Below, in pieces: positions 1 to 11,323 of a DNA stretch of 64,000 bases. Source of the stretch: Rotaria socialis (lineage: Eukaryota > Rotifera > Eurotatoria > Philodinida > Philodinidae); assembly GCA_905331475.1 (NCBI GenBank), contig CAJNYU010001437.1, positions 62,001-126,000 of the forward strand, written 5' to 3'. Positions within the stretch are counted from its first letter, which is position 1, and every line of letters begins with the position of its first letter. Under the pieces are notes generated by a model. It did not search any database. It was not told the origin of the DNA and worked only from the letters and a program-made list of their open reading frames with translations. The position numbers and the translations under genes are program-made.

Positions 1-1041
1 CGCTTGTTCGTTCAATTGTAGTTTTTCAGTATCGTCTTTGTCAATATCTGTCAGCCAAGTCTTCATAATTGAATCAAATTCAAAAAATGTACCTAAATGT
101 CCCCCACTAATTATTTTGAGTTCTGCATTGGGATAACTTTCAACTAAATAAGTTGACATTTCCATATGCGAGATTTCATCTCCTTGTGTAGCAACAATTA
201 ATACTTTTCGTTTTGATGGTGATGATGAAAGTTTCTTTGGATCAAAACCCCAGTCTGAATGTAAAACACGCGGCATCTCATTGAAACCAGCCATTGTTTT
301 AGAAATACTTAAATAGATATTTCTTGACATCATATCAATAGCCCATTCTGCTGACTTATTGTTGTCTTCTTCCCATTTACGTAAGTTAACTTTCTCGTCA
401 TCACCCATTTTGTCAAAGAATTTTTTTCGTACAAATTTTTTTACTTCTTCAATATTACGCACTTTTTTTCGAATAAGCGATCCTACTAATTTTGAAATAA
501 AAGGAAAATGAATACTTGGACTCCCAATCGCAAAATAACTGGACCAACTCATTCCATCAGTATGCTTTTTATGATATTTGAATGGTGAAAAACCAGACAA
601 GACAATTAACGATTGAACATGGGTAACCTCAGGCATTATATCAGTTGATGTACTAAAACAAATTTGTGCATAAACCGATCCATAACTACCACCAGCAACA
701 ACGATTCGAAGATTTTTATTATTGTTTTTCTTTAACGATGATAATAATTGATGAACATCATTAGGATAATTTGAAATTGGTTGATTCTTCGGCCATGATG
801 AACTATTACCCCAACCGGGAAGTGTAGGCATAATAAAATGATATTCAATTTCTTGGTAACAGTCATTCTCATTTGAACAATCACCAACACAAAATGCTCC
901 GTGAAAAAAGATAATGATTTTATTACTATCGGTATCACCTTGTTCGGTATATGCTAATTGACGACCATCAGAAAGTAAGAAGTATTTTTCGTTAGAAACT
1001 TGTACTTCGCTAGAAATTGACGATGAGGCTAATTGTTCCAT
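1..1041 (-). CDS. alpha/beta hydrolase, C-terminus cut by window edge
   Basis: One uninterrupted minus-strand frame of 347 codons runs from the ATG at 1041 off the left edge. The protein has the alpha/beta-hydrolase layout: an oxyanion-hole HG at residues 47-48 after a hydrophobic strand, a GGSYG nucleophile elbow with Ser119 around residues 117-121, a later GDE segment, and a GGHLG stretch near the end that would supply the catalytic His. There is no signal peptide and no intron, so it is probably cytosolic. The substrate cannot be told from sequence. The first ATG lies just before a block rich in Ser, and no earlier in-frame ATG is seen. An intronless hydrolase of this kind could be of bacterial origin, but that is inference. 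Confidence 0.8.
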   Translation of the reverse strand, partial: MEQLASSSISSEVQVSNEKYFLLSDGRQLAYTEQGDTDSNKIIIFFHGAFCVGDCSNENDCYQEIEYHFIMPTLPGWGNSSSWPKNQPISNYPNDVHQLLSSLKKNNNKNLRIVVAGGSYGSVYAQICFSTSTDIMPEVTHVQSLIVLSGFSPFKYHKKHTDGMSWSSYFAIGSPSIHFPFISKLVGSLIRKKVRNIEEVKKFVRKKFFDKMGDDEKVNLRKWEEDNNKSAEWAIDMMSRNIYLSISKTMAGFNEMPRVLHSDWGFDPKKLSSSPSKRKVLIVATQGDEISHMEMSTYLVESYPNAELKIISGGHLGTFFEFDSIMKTWLTDIDKDDTEKLQLNEQA

Positions 1042-1873
1042 GGCTCTTGATGACGGTTATATCTAGAACATTTTTGTTTTCAAAAAGTGTATAGATTGTT
1101 CAGTATAGCGTATGAACTCACTAGTCGTTTTTTTATTCCAGAATATTTAAGTTATAGTAGATGAAAAGAAAAATAATAGCACGAACACAGCTTATCTATC
1201 AATAATCTAAAATAAACGGATTCTAATTTAAATAGGAGTCATATTTGATCAAATGAACCAAAAAGACCTCGGAAAAGCCTTTTAAATTTCATTGTGTTCG
1301 TGAAAAAATAAAATAACAAATGCTTTAGTTATATTTTGTTCATTTTGAACATTCATAAATCATGTCTTTTCTACTAAATCTTGTCAAATAAATTATCATA
1401 TATAGTATTAAGTTTGATTTAACTATAAATAGTTCATATAAAGAAAATCACAATATGAATTTTTCTCCCCAGGTGTGCACTTGACACTTCGTGTTTATGA
1501 GCAGAATGCACAATAGAGTATCACAATAACATGGAAACATTCATTTCCGACACGTTTGCATTTGCACGAACTAGCATCACGATCCCGGTAGTTATCCTAT
1601 TGGTAGTTATAAAAAAAAAACAATCAGACGTGAAGTATAGACGGCACCACATCACGGCGAGACAAGAACGGTGTGATACATCATTTCTATTTCGTCAGAA
1701 CTTCGCTCGCTCATGAGTAGTAAATTAATCCTTACCACCAACGACGGACTATCAGACTCACAGCTCACTCTCTATCGAAAAATCAACTAAAAAAGTGGTA
1801 TAGAAATAAATAGCGAGAAAACCCGATTTCTGATCAATCATTCTTTGCTAAGAGCTGAGTTACACATCAATCG

Positions 1874-1899
1874 ATGTGGGTGTGCGTGTGCGTGTGGGC
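1874..1899 (+). repeat. telomere-like TGTGGG half-site
   Basis: G-rich run of degenerate TGTGGG/TGTGCG units on the plus strand (gatgtgggtgtgcgtgtg followed by cgtgtggg). No matching C-rich arm is visible nearby, unlike the foldback copies elsewhere in the window. Confidence 0.5.
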
Positions 1900-1919
1900 A
1901 TGAGTGAAACAGGAACGCG

Positions 1920-2100
1920 TAGGAATTCCGCCTAATTCCTGAATCACAACCTCTAATAATATTCTACGATGTCTTACCCATCTAGTGATTACTCAATTCC
2001 GGAATTACATTGGAACTGGTAAACGGAATTCCGGGAATTAGATCGTAGTGGTTACGTGGGCGAAACTGATTCCGCAATGTTCAAGATCGCGGAATAGGAT
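1920..2100. repeat. possible imperfect inverted-repeat element
   Basis: The stretch repeats GGAATTCCG/CGGAATT words in both orientations, and ctacgat near 1967 is complemented by atcgtag near 2042. This suggests an imperfect palindrome, possibly a small MITE-like insertion. No clear target-site duplication was found, so the boundaries are guesses. Confidence 0.3.
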
Positions 2101-2751
2101 GCATTCTCTCTCATAGGAAGAATTCATTTAGGATTTAATGAGTGAGATTCTCTCATGAAAATTTGATTTACTTTGTAGTTCGTTCGAAAATTATATCTAT
2201 AGATCAATTTATCTATTTTGATAATTGATAGGTTTTAGTGTTTTTAAACAGCTGTTTCTTAAAACATCCATACAAAAATCAAATAATTAGAGGTATCGAT
2301 AATGATAAACAATAAAATTAAGTCACGTATTGTTAAGATGATTATATTCTACAATGAAATTATTGTCAAAAATTTCGTTTTCTTTTGTTTTTGAATAAAA
2401 ACAAAAATAAAATAATTTCTTTTTATTCATTTTCATTGAATAGTTCAGTTAATAGAATTTCTGATAAATCAAATCAGAATATGTGTTTCAAAAGTTCATC
2501 AACAAGAAAATCATCATGAATAATTATTGCGATTAATTCATTTGAATATGTTTGTGCTTTGCTAAAATAAAACAGAGAGTTATATAAAAACTTAGAATTA
2601 TTCGAAGAACCTCATCAACTATTTTTATATCTACGTAAATATAATAAAAATAGTATTTCATTTTATTTCTAATTATATTATCTTATTAAGTTCTGGATTA
2701 ATTTTTGTTCGATATCTCAATTAATTATAGATGTCATTCTATTTGACACAG

Positions 2752-3060
2752 TTAAGTTACGTTATCATTGATTGATCTGGATCTCGCAAGCACGAAGCAA
2801 ACAATGACACCAACGGATAAAACGATAGTTCCAAGATATGTTGCTAATTTCCAAGCTCGCCTAGGTTCTGCTGCTTTCAGGCATACATCTGATTGGTGAT
2901 TTAGTTCGACTAGTTCAATTGCTTTTTAAATATTTCACGGAGCTATACCGCATGCTGAGTGGCACGGACAATATCGTCTGGTTTAAGAATACCGACATTT
3001 ATTGCTGGCCTACATGTTTTGGGTAGATGTGTAATTCGAGTTCGAAAATAAATGGAAAAA
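2752..3060 (-). pseudogene. decayed C-terminal fragment of a single-pass membrane protein
   Basis: Two coding-looking minus-strand segments lie in different frames. The upstream one (about 3060-2943) reads ...HLPKTCRPAINVGILKPDD... and ends at a TAG. The downstream one (2925-2752) contains KAAEPRRAWKLATY followed by a hydrophobic helix and a short basic tail ending in TAA. The helix-plus-tail resembles the C-termini of small rotifer membrane proteins and is loosely like dispanin/CD225 tails, but the family is not established. The frameshift between the segments and the missing start make this a gene remnant. Confidence 0.35.
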
Positions 3061-3066
3061 ACGCTG

Positions 3067-3124
3067 CTTCTTGAGGCTGTGGGTGTATATAAGCAAGACG
3101 TACCCCACACACGCACACCCAAAC
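3067..3124. repeat. telomere-like foldback repeat
   Basis: Left arm cttgaggctgtgggtgt (3070-3086) faces a C-rich right arm ccccacacacgcaccc-like (3103-3120) across about 16 bases. Same design as the copies at 8158, 18034, 41336 and 55341. Confidence 0.55.
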
Positions 3125-3125
3125 G

Positions 3126-3145
3126 TTTCCTATTATAATAGGAAA
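3126..3145. repeat. perfect 20-bp palindrome
   Basis: tttcctattataataggaaa is its own reverse complement. It lies immediately beside the foldback repeat, so it may be part of the same insertion or a chance hairpin. Confidence 0.6.
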
Positions 3146-5496
3146 GTGTAGCAGAAAGTTAATCTTTTTCTTTGAATGGATTGGAGCTGATGAAAATTTT
3201 TGAAAATTTCGTTTATATTCGAACTCGAATTAGGCAACTACTCATAAGTTGGTAATTTATTGACATGGACAACTTTTCTAAAACGACGCTTTGTTTGATC
3301 AGGAAAAACTAGCTGTCTTCGTAGTTCTAATACAAATCCTTTAGGAAATAGAATATCTTACTTTAATCTTTATATTTTGATGAAACATATTACTATAAGA
3401 ACTAAGAATGCATCCATTTTCTCAGATCAAAACAATATTTCTTTTCGGTACGCTCATTTTAATGAGACAGATTGTTTAAACAACGAATATATATATGAGT
3501 TTTTATCTATTCAATTCGTATAGCTAAAATAAACTAACCTAGACTTCCGATTTTGTCTTCATATTGTTCAATAAAAAGCGTCTTCGAGTTTTTTTTTCTG
3601 TCAAATTAACTTCAGAAATCCGCTCAGGTTATTTAATATTAATTTCAACGAAAATGTATTTTTCATTGAACTGATTCCATGCATTCATCTCCTTTAATAT
3701 CAAATGTTACTGCAGAATTTTATTCACTATTGAAAACAGGTAATTGAAAGACTCGTCATATGTCATATTTTTACTTGAAAATAAATACAATGTTGCAAAT
3801 AACTTATATTCGTTTCGTTCTTCAGAAATACTATGATAGAAGCTCAATTTCATCATTGTTTAAGACTGCTTACGACAGCAGCTACAACGTTTGTTTGACT
3901 TCAAATTCTTTGGGGTTCGAAAGAATTTAATAAAATGCATTAATTGACAAAACAAATGATCTTCAACCATTTTTGCAAGTTTCAATTTTGAGTGTTATTG
4001 TAACGTTGCACACGATTTTTCGAAATAAATATTTTCAACTGTATTCTACCATGCAGAATTAAAAGTGCGTACATCTGAGATTATTTGAAGGAGAAAAAAA
4101 GGACTTGCCCGTTTCTTTTCAAAAGGTAAATGAAAATAACAATGCAAACTAGAAGAAAACGTGACTAGAATAAAAAAAATGTTTTTTACTAAAGTAAAGG
4201 TTGAATTAAAAAACGAAGAAAGTCAAACTAGATAAAATTAATTAATTCAACTTGATAATCATTTGAAAGGTGGGCGTGTTTGTATATGTTAGATGCGTGC
4301 AAGATCGATCGCAACTATCCAACTCCAGATCTACATCGATAAGAACATCGGAGTTAAACTCAATAAATCGTGTGAGCTTATTTCAATGCTGAGCAGTTTT
4401 TGTGATTGATTTCAAATCTATACTGTATCTTTCTACATGAGAAAAAAAGCTAACCACTGCATAAATGATTGAGGTTTATGCAAATGTATTTCACAGATAA
4501 CGGTGGACTCCAATATTTCTTTAATAATGGTGATAATTTATTGATCGTGTTTTCAGGAAATATACCTTTTAAAAATATTTCATCAGGAACATACAATCGT
4601 CAATTATTGAAATAATCGTAGACAACTTATATTTCTTTTGTCTTATTTTCAGCTTCTGAATAATGCCTGATTTAAATACTTTTTCTTATAACTAACTTGG
4701 ATAGAAGATACGCTGCAGACAACTACATTGAACTATTTAGATTGTTAAAAGACAATGAATCTGATTTACAATTCTAGCGTTAATCCTTCGAGCATTCATG
4801 TAATAAATCTAGTTAATCCGATAATAGGATTTAGTTTAAGTGTTTTAACTTTTTCTCTCAAAACAGTTTAATTGTAATAAAATAAAATGATAATTTGTTC
4901 AGAAAGTAATTAATTTTGACAAAAGATGAAGTTCAATCAATTATTTCATGATTATTTAATAGAATCTGTCTTCTCCCCAATGATTACAATACAAGTAATC
5001 AAAATGAACTGGTTGCTTTTTTATTATTCTATGGAAAAATTTTTTTCATCCATTATGCAATTCGAATAGTTTCACTTTCAATGTTGCCTCCCACTTAAAG
5101 CCAGTCAAATGAGAAGAATCGAACTCAACAGAAAAGAAATGTTAAATTAAAAAAAACCTCCTCACAACGAGGCGTTGCATCATGTTCACATACCTGCATC
5201 TGTAGGCCGAAGGCAACTTAATTGGTGGAGATTAATTGTTTTTCTAAGTGCTTTCTATTGTTTCAACGCCGTGCAAAACAAGACATGGCATATTTGGCCT
5301 TATGATTAAATTAGAAAAGAATGCAACTATTTTTCTCTCTCTCCAACAAAAATTGCAGTTGGATAATCGAACTTTGATTAAGTAGGAAACATGGCGCAAG
5401 CAAAAAGTTCAGATATATATATTGCTGTTTCTGAAGACAACTTGTCACTTTCAGCTGGTATTAGACAAATAACACCTCCCTGAGCAAAACAAACCA
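3146..5496. other. non-coding stretch upstream of the YHYH gene
   Basis: AT-rich sequence with frequent stops in all frames. No gene, RNA or repeat was recognised. Confidence 0.55.
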
Positions 5497-7212
5497 ATGA
5501 AGGTGAGTTATAAAAATCAAGAAAGAACGCCAGCTTTTACATTGTGCAAGACCTGTTTAACTGTTGTCGGAAGGGTTTATCATCAAAGTGATATTCTTTC
5601 ATTGTATGAAGCGTGCCTCTAAGATTGCCAATTCTTTGCTTTGGGTACGAACACGACCATTCCAATATCCACAATATTACTAGACATCAGCTTTTGAACA
5701 GACCAGTAGTTAGACTAGCACGAGTCATTATTCGATAATCTCATCGTGTATGATTGAAATCAAACTCTCAATTAGTTGTACATATAAATATTCTTTTAAT
5801 CTACTGACAGAGACTTTTAACATGTTGGTGTTTGATCTGGTTATGATCGGTCATTTATAAGATGAGGTTTTGTCAAGAGAAAAAAGTGAAGGGCGTGAAT
5901 GTAGAACAGAGAAATACTCCACACTCACCCCCTCCTCCCCCGAAAAAGATTGAACTAACATGTTTCTTTATGTTATCCTGTTTAGAGCACGATAAATTTC
6001 AACATTCATGTTAGCTCGTTGGTTTTCATTCTACTGGGTCTTACTGTAAACCAAGCACAAGGTACAGCAAGCAACAATTTGACTAACTGTCAATCAGTAG
6101 CGTCAAGTTTTCGAACAACTGTTTCCGGTCCCGTTGCTAATATCACCAGTACAACAGGCACAAATGTAACCTGCACATCGCTAAGTGGCTCATCATGCCC
6201 CGGTTCCAATATAAGCGGCTCTTGTGTTTTTCAACACAAACTGAGCGTGTCATGTTATCTAAGCGGCTCCACCGTTAAAATCCGCATTCAATCCAACGGA
6301 TTACCATATTACTGTCCAAGTATGCCAAGCTCAGATACATTCGCGGAGCAGAACATCGATTTCGAAGTCAACTTCAATCCAGATGTAAGCGTCAATTCAC
6401 CGTTACAAAGTGCAACAACTGTTTCAGCACTGAGCACTCTTCTTTGCAACATTCAAGGATCTTCCAATCCCCCATCGGGTTCTGCATATGTGAACTATGG
6501 ATCATCGTATTCCACCCTCGCTGGTGTTTCTGTAGATGGTGTCTCCATAATGAATGTCAACAGTCTTAACAATGTCGATCCATTCTATCCAGCAGGAAGC
6601 TTTGCAGCTGAGTCAGTGGACACATGTTTGGCGCACTGCCAGGCAGCCGGAATTTATCATTATCATATGGGTTCCGGTTGTGCAAAAGCCAACCCATCCA
6701 GTGGACCAAGTGCGTGTGCGTCTGTGCCAACTTGCAGCTCAAATATCTCTAATTATGGCATCAGTTCATTTTCAAGTTACACAACATTAACCGTAATAGG
6801 GATCTCAAGAGATGGACATGTCATTTATGGTCCGTATACATCATCGGGCGTAGAAGTTACCAGTGGCACAGACATTTGCAATGGGATGTTTTATGATTCA
6901 ATCGGAAACTATGCTTACTTTGCTACACGCAAATTTCCCTATATAACAGGATGTTATGGCCCAGGAAATTATCCAAGTGTTAGCGTCAATTGTTCGACAA
7001 ATGCGCCATCATCTTACACAATGTCGTCGTATGCAAGTGCGCTGTCGAGTTCGAATGTGACAACTGTATCGACTAATGCAACCACAGTATCAAGCAACAC
7101 AACAACAACAATAGCCAGCAACACAACTCGTTCGAAGGCTCTTCGTCGTGAATCTTCTGTGTTTCTGCTATTGATGACATTGATCGTAATTGGGATTGGA
7201 TGGATGGACTAA
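5497..7212 (+). CDS. secreted/GPI-like YHYH-domain protein, two exons
   Basis: Gene model: exon 1 is only ATG AAG (5497-5502), followed by a strong donor GTGAGT. A 483-bp intron ends at TTTAG (5985), and exon 2 runs 5986-7212. The joined frame starts MKSTINFNIHVSS and continues into a hydrophobic signal peptide ending near NQAQG. Without the first exon the frame has no ATG, which supports this model. The 409-residue product has the YHYH motif at about residues 226-229 inside ...AGIYHYHMGSGC. It also has the family's second signature, a DGHVIYGPY segment. Many Cys and N-glycosylation sequons are present. A Ser/Thr-rich stalk precedes a C-terminal hydrophobic helix, so the protein is probably membrane- or GPI-anchored outside the cell. 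Biochemical function of YHYH domains is unknown. Confidence 0.8.
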
Positions 7213-7339
7213 CTACATCAAATTTCAGACTAAATTGAAAACAAAAACACATTCTTTTAATTATTTTTAACAGGCTGTTCGCTTTGATATTTTTATAATA
7301 AATGATAGTGAACATCCAATGGAAATGCACTAATACGAA

Positions 7340-8157
7340 TTGGAATAGATGAATTGAATAGAGTGTGGGTATTATTATTTTGAATAGTGCTTCGTTTCTG
7401 CAATGCTAAAATTAATTTAGCTGACCACCTGTTTCTTACTGACAAAAGTGAGAGATGAATAATTATCATACATTAAGAAAAACATCTTGTCTGATATAAT
7501 GTAACGAATAAGTTTTGTATACAGATATTTTTATTGAACGGGATTTTACACGGAGATTAACGAACGAAGATATTTTTCAAAACTGAATTTTTCTCTATTA
7601 TCCATATTTCATTCTCGTGAAATATTTTAATCAATATCTGTCTTTTTCTATCTTGTTCTGGCTTTCCCGATGATGGATATTCGTGATTTAAATTCTCAAA
7701 AAACTTTCTTTTTTCATTATTGTAAAGTTTTGTGAATTCGTTTATTAAGCTTGGTATAATGGATTCCTCGATTTGTTTTTCAATCTGATCATAATCTTTA
7801 ACATATTGTGGAAAATAATTTAAGTATTCTTGTTTTTCACCTTGTAGCCAAATCTTTAAGCAGAATTGTTCTTGTTTATGTTCATTTTCTACTCCAAGCG
7901 TTCGATAGTGAACTGTTAAATACGAACGACTTTTAATTTTAATACGATCATGAGTTCGTACATCACATGCTACAATGCCTTCGCCATCCATAAAATGCAT
8001 TTGATTGACGTACTGCAAACATGCGTTTAAATCTAAAAATTGAAATGAACGTTGTTTTGGTACACCGATATCAATGTCGACTTCATCTAATGTCAACATA
8101 TCGCGAGTACCCAAATGATACAACATTGGTTTATCATATTGTATTACAATTTTATAA
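7340..8157. repeat. duplicated segment, homologous to about 15730-16770
   Basis: This block matches the 3' half and 3' flank of the RNA ligase gene at 16088-17305 nearly base for base. Examples are the shared run around tgagagatgaataattatc and the shared flank with gaattgaatagagtgt. The left copy lacks roughly 130 bp of the flank and about 70 bp near the end of the coding region. Homology stops abruptly at 8157, at the telomere-like repeat. Confidence 0.85.
7557..8157 (-). pseudogene. truncated copy of Rnl1-type RNA ligase
   Basis: The minus-strand frame matches the full-length ligase (16088-17305) from about its residue 179 (YKIVIQYDKPM...) onward. It therefore keeps the motif IIIa-like strand, the EGIV motif IV and the KIKSRSY motif V region. 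The whole first half, including the nucleotidyl-lysine KMDG motif, is missing, so it cannot act as a ligase. Near the C-terminus a deletion of about 70 bp changes the tail to HENEIWIIEKNS. The open frame continues a few codons into the repeat at 8158-8214 and has an ATG there, but that start is not inherited. A dead paralogue is the best reading. Confidence 0.85.
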
Positions 8158-8214
8158 TTGGTGTGGGTGTGTGGGTTTAAACAGTCTATATCAATACTTA
8201 CACCCTCATCCAAA
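8158..8214. repeat. telomere-like foldback at the RNA ligase breakpoint
   Basis: Plus-strand ggtgtgggtgtgtggg begins exactly where homology to the intact ligase gene ends. A C-rich arm, acaccctcatccaaacc (about 8199-8214), faces it after about 25 bases. G-rich units point away from the retained gene half, as they would if a broken end had been capped by telomere repeats. Confidence 0.6.
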
Positions 8215-9061
8215 CCATTAGAAGTTTTCTTTCAAGCCTTATTGAGTTTACTAGTCGACAACAATACAGATGAAACAAAAATGTCCTATATTTTATAACC
8301 GTTCATATCGATTAAGCTCTGACGAATAGATTGTATGTGCGAAAAATTCAATTCTAACCAAGATCGATTCTCGGAATAGATCAGATTTCGAATTAAATGA
8401 GAATTGTTGAAAAGTGATTTTGCATTAGTATATATGAAAAGATCGAGCATATAAATGTATTGATTTCAGTATCTTTTGGATACGGAATCTTTCCAAAATC
8501 TATAGATTCTCGATACTTGTAGTCATATGTTCATATCAATACAAAATCAAAACTTTTATAAGTAGGTATTTCCCTTTTGAGTGTTCTTTTACTATCGAAT
8601 TTATCTCTTCTTTTTGAAGCATTATAAAAAAATGTACATAGTTTGTATTCTAAACAGAGAGTATTTAATACTTCTTTATTATTTATTTTTGATGTCGAGA
8701 ATTGATTTAGTTTGAATATAATATCGAAAAGAAATTCAACAAGATAACTCTGCGTCAGATCTTTCAGTGAAAATACTATAAGCAATGTCCTACGAATCAG
8801 CCCAACATATTAGATATCAATAAATTATTTCAGTTCATAATCAGAAGTTGAAGAATAGTATCTTCAGCATATGTAAAAGTAAACTAATTTTACGATGCTG
8901 GATATTCACATAAAAAGAAAGCATTTCTCTATGTTTTTCACACAGATAGATTTTCACTAAAACTTAAAACATGTTCATCAACTATCTGTTTTACTAATAT
9001 TCTATACCGATATATTTAATCATTGATATTTAAACATCAAATAGATATTAAATACGAAAAC
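8215..9061. other. non-coding stretch
   Basis: AT-rich. An 84-codon minus-strand open frame (8531-8785) shows no motif or paralogue in the window and is not called. Confidence 0.5.
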
Positions 9062-10982
9062 ATGTCACTCTTGACCGTGATCATATTTTGTACTACTCTT
9101 GTTCTTGCACAAAGTATTACGTACAACATTACTAATTCAACTGAAAACTGGCAAACTATTTTGACTAATCTCAAGGCAAGTGATGTTGCTGTCATGCAAT
9201 ATGGCATCTAGTTATGTAACATCGGGCTCTGGTTACTTCCAATTGACTCTGAATGGTAATCTCACTACACCAATTATCATTCAAGAAGCACCCAATCAAC
9301 CACGTCCAATCATCCAATGTCTTCAAGTGGGTACAAGTGCTCAAAATATCATGAATATTCAAGGTTCAAATTTCATGATAAAAGCAATAGTATTTGCCAA
9401 GCGTTCACGAGGAATTCGTATCGGGCCATCAAGTAAATAACTCAACGTTCATTTCTATTATTCACTATCTCATTTTTTGTTCAAAACTTAACATCTAGCT
9501 ACAACAAATGCAATCTTTGACAATATTTACATTTACAATACTACTGGAACATCATTTTCAGCCGACGGTGTTGGCAATGAATACGTCAATATAACATTAC
9601 GAAATAGTGAAATGACCAATACAAATGCTTTGAGTTAGTATTAATTATGAATTATCTCTTTTCTACTTTCTTGTTATTAATAAATTCACCAATGTAGCTG
9701 CTACACCAGGTGAATGTGTTTATTTTGGATGTGTCAATCATCTACGTATGTCGAATTCGTGATTCTATCATTGAACATAACTATTGTCATGATACATTTG
9801 GTTCATCCGGAGGATCACGGGCTGGTTTCCAAGTGAAAGTAAACCTCGATTCAAGTTATTTTATTTAATAAATTTATGTTTCTTCAGTCCGGCTCATACA
9901 ATGTTGTTGGACCTTGTATTATTATTTATGATGATTATGATCGTGGACGGAATTTAGTTGATGGAAATTTGGCTATCAATGCTAGAACAGCTGATCTTGG
10001 AATACAATGTACATCGGGAACGACCATCACAAATAATGTTGTGATTAATGCCAGTATGTAAACAATTTTTCAGTTGAAAAATGTCGATCGTATTCTTTTT
10101 AAAAGATTTATAAATTCATGTAATAAAATCAGCAAAGGATTATTTTCAGTTGAATATTTTCGACAATATGTTGTAACACATAGAACAATTTTGAACAAAA
10201 ACTGAAATACTGACAAACATAAGAGTTTTTTCTTAGACCTTTTCTTCTGAAGATCAATTTTTTGTAATAGAAATCAAATGCAACAAACTAAAAACAATTG
10301 TTGATTGAATTGATTTTTCGATCATTCGATCTTGCTGGAATTGGCGCCATACAGAATTCAATTAATCCTACTATAAAATATACTAGAAATATAACCATTA
10401 GTGGTAATACTGTTTACATGTCTCGATCGGATGCATCTCTTCGATTGAATGGCGTTACAAATAAGAATATTACAATTTCCAACAATGTTCTATATTGTGC
10501 ACATCAATTATCAATCAAAGCTACAAATGATTTAACAGGTAGATCTATGCAGAAAACTAGCATGGCATTTGGAAGTATAGAATCTTCTTATTGTTTTAGA
10601 TGCCTCTGGGTATAATAACGCTGCCAATGGAACTATTAGTGCTACAGGTATTCAACCAGATGGAATATTGGCAATATTCAGTAATGTCTCCGTAAACACT
10701 GCAGCCAACAAGAGGATCTCCGTTGATTAATAAAGGTACGAATAGACTATATCAAGTTCTTTATGGCTACAATGACATTGGTCGATCTATGTCAACACTA
10801 ACTATTGGTGCATATGTAAGGAGGACTGAAACTTATTAATTCAATGAATCGTTAGTACTTCAATATATTTCTCTAATCTTTAGAAATATTCTACTACAAA
10901 CAATTCTAGTGTTATGACAACAAACGACTTTAAATGTGATTCATCTACTGCTCCAGTACTACAGTATCCTTTAACCTGTTGA
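9062..10982 (+). pseudogene. right-handed beta-helix (PL6/chondroitinase B-like) gene, frameshifted
   Basis: Starts with a clear signal peptide (MSLLTVIIFCTTLVLAQS) and continues with beta-helix ladder text (ITISGNTVYMS, NITISNNVLYC, TITNNVVINAS). It ends with the SPLINKGTN...IGAY block typical of such proteins. Short introns are visible, e.g. 9433-9498 (gtaaat...tctag) and one ending at 9707. The frame is broken at least three times: an extra base near 9205 (giving ...QYGI stop), a shift near 9750, and one near 10710 just before SPLINKGTN. A roughly 260-bp stretch after 10055 has no clean acceptor. Related enzymes are secreted polysaccharide lyases. Assembly errors could explain single shifts, but three make decay more likely. 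Confidence 0.7.
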
Positions 10983-11323
10983 ACGCTGACATGATTTGAT
11001 AAGAGTTCCTTTTATCACTCTAATTTCAATACTATATATATATATTGCAGCAAGTATTGCCTAAATAAATCGCACACATAAAATCAAATATTTAAAAAGA
11101 GAGAGAGTAACGAATTATATGTGAGATTTAGAGTTATGAAATTAGTATAACATGCCTATATAATATCATTCATTTATTGCCTGATTGAGTATCGTCATCT
11201 AGTTTTCAGCAACTTGAGATTTTCTCCTTGATTCAACGTGTTATTTTGATCAGGAAAGTTAAATAAAACGCAATAAATTTTATTAAATAAGAATTTTTCT
11301 AAATCAAACTAAGATAGAACTAT
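10983..11323. other. non-coding spacer between convergent loci
   Basis: AT-rich, with a short TA run near 11036-11048 and a GA run near 11098. Nothing else seen. Confidence 0.6.

Larger units (their letters stand above)
1042..2751. other. non-coding stretch, AT-rich
   Basis: No convincing gene. Small open frames here (for example 1531-1716) have no recognisable motif. It holds one telomere-like half-site (1874-1899) and a possible small inverted-repeat element (1920-2100), listed separately. Confidence 0.6.

Noticed and set aside
1531-1716. 61-codon plus-strand open frame
   Set aside because: No motif, no homologue in the window, low-complexity stretches; length is expected by chance.
5150-5280. 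Possible small structured RNA with GC-richer text
   Set aside because: No match to tRNA boxes or to spliceosomal RNA signatures I know, and no clear fold.
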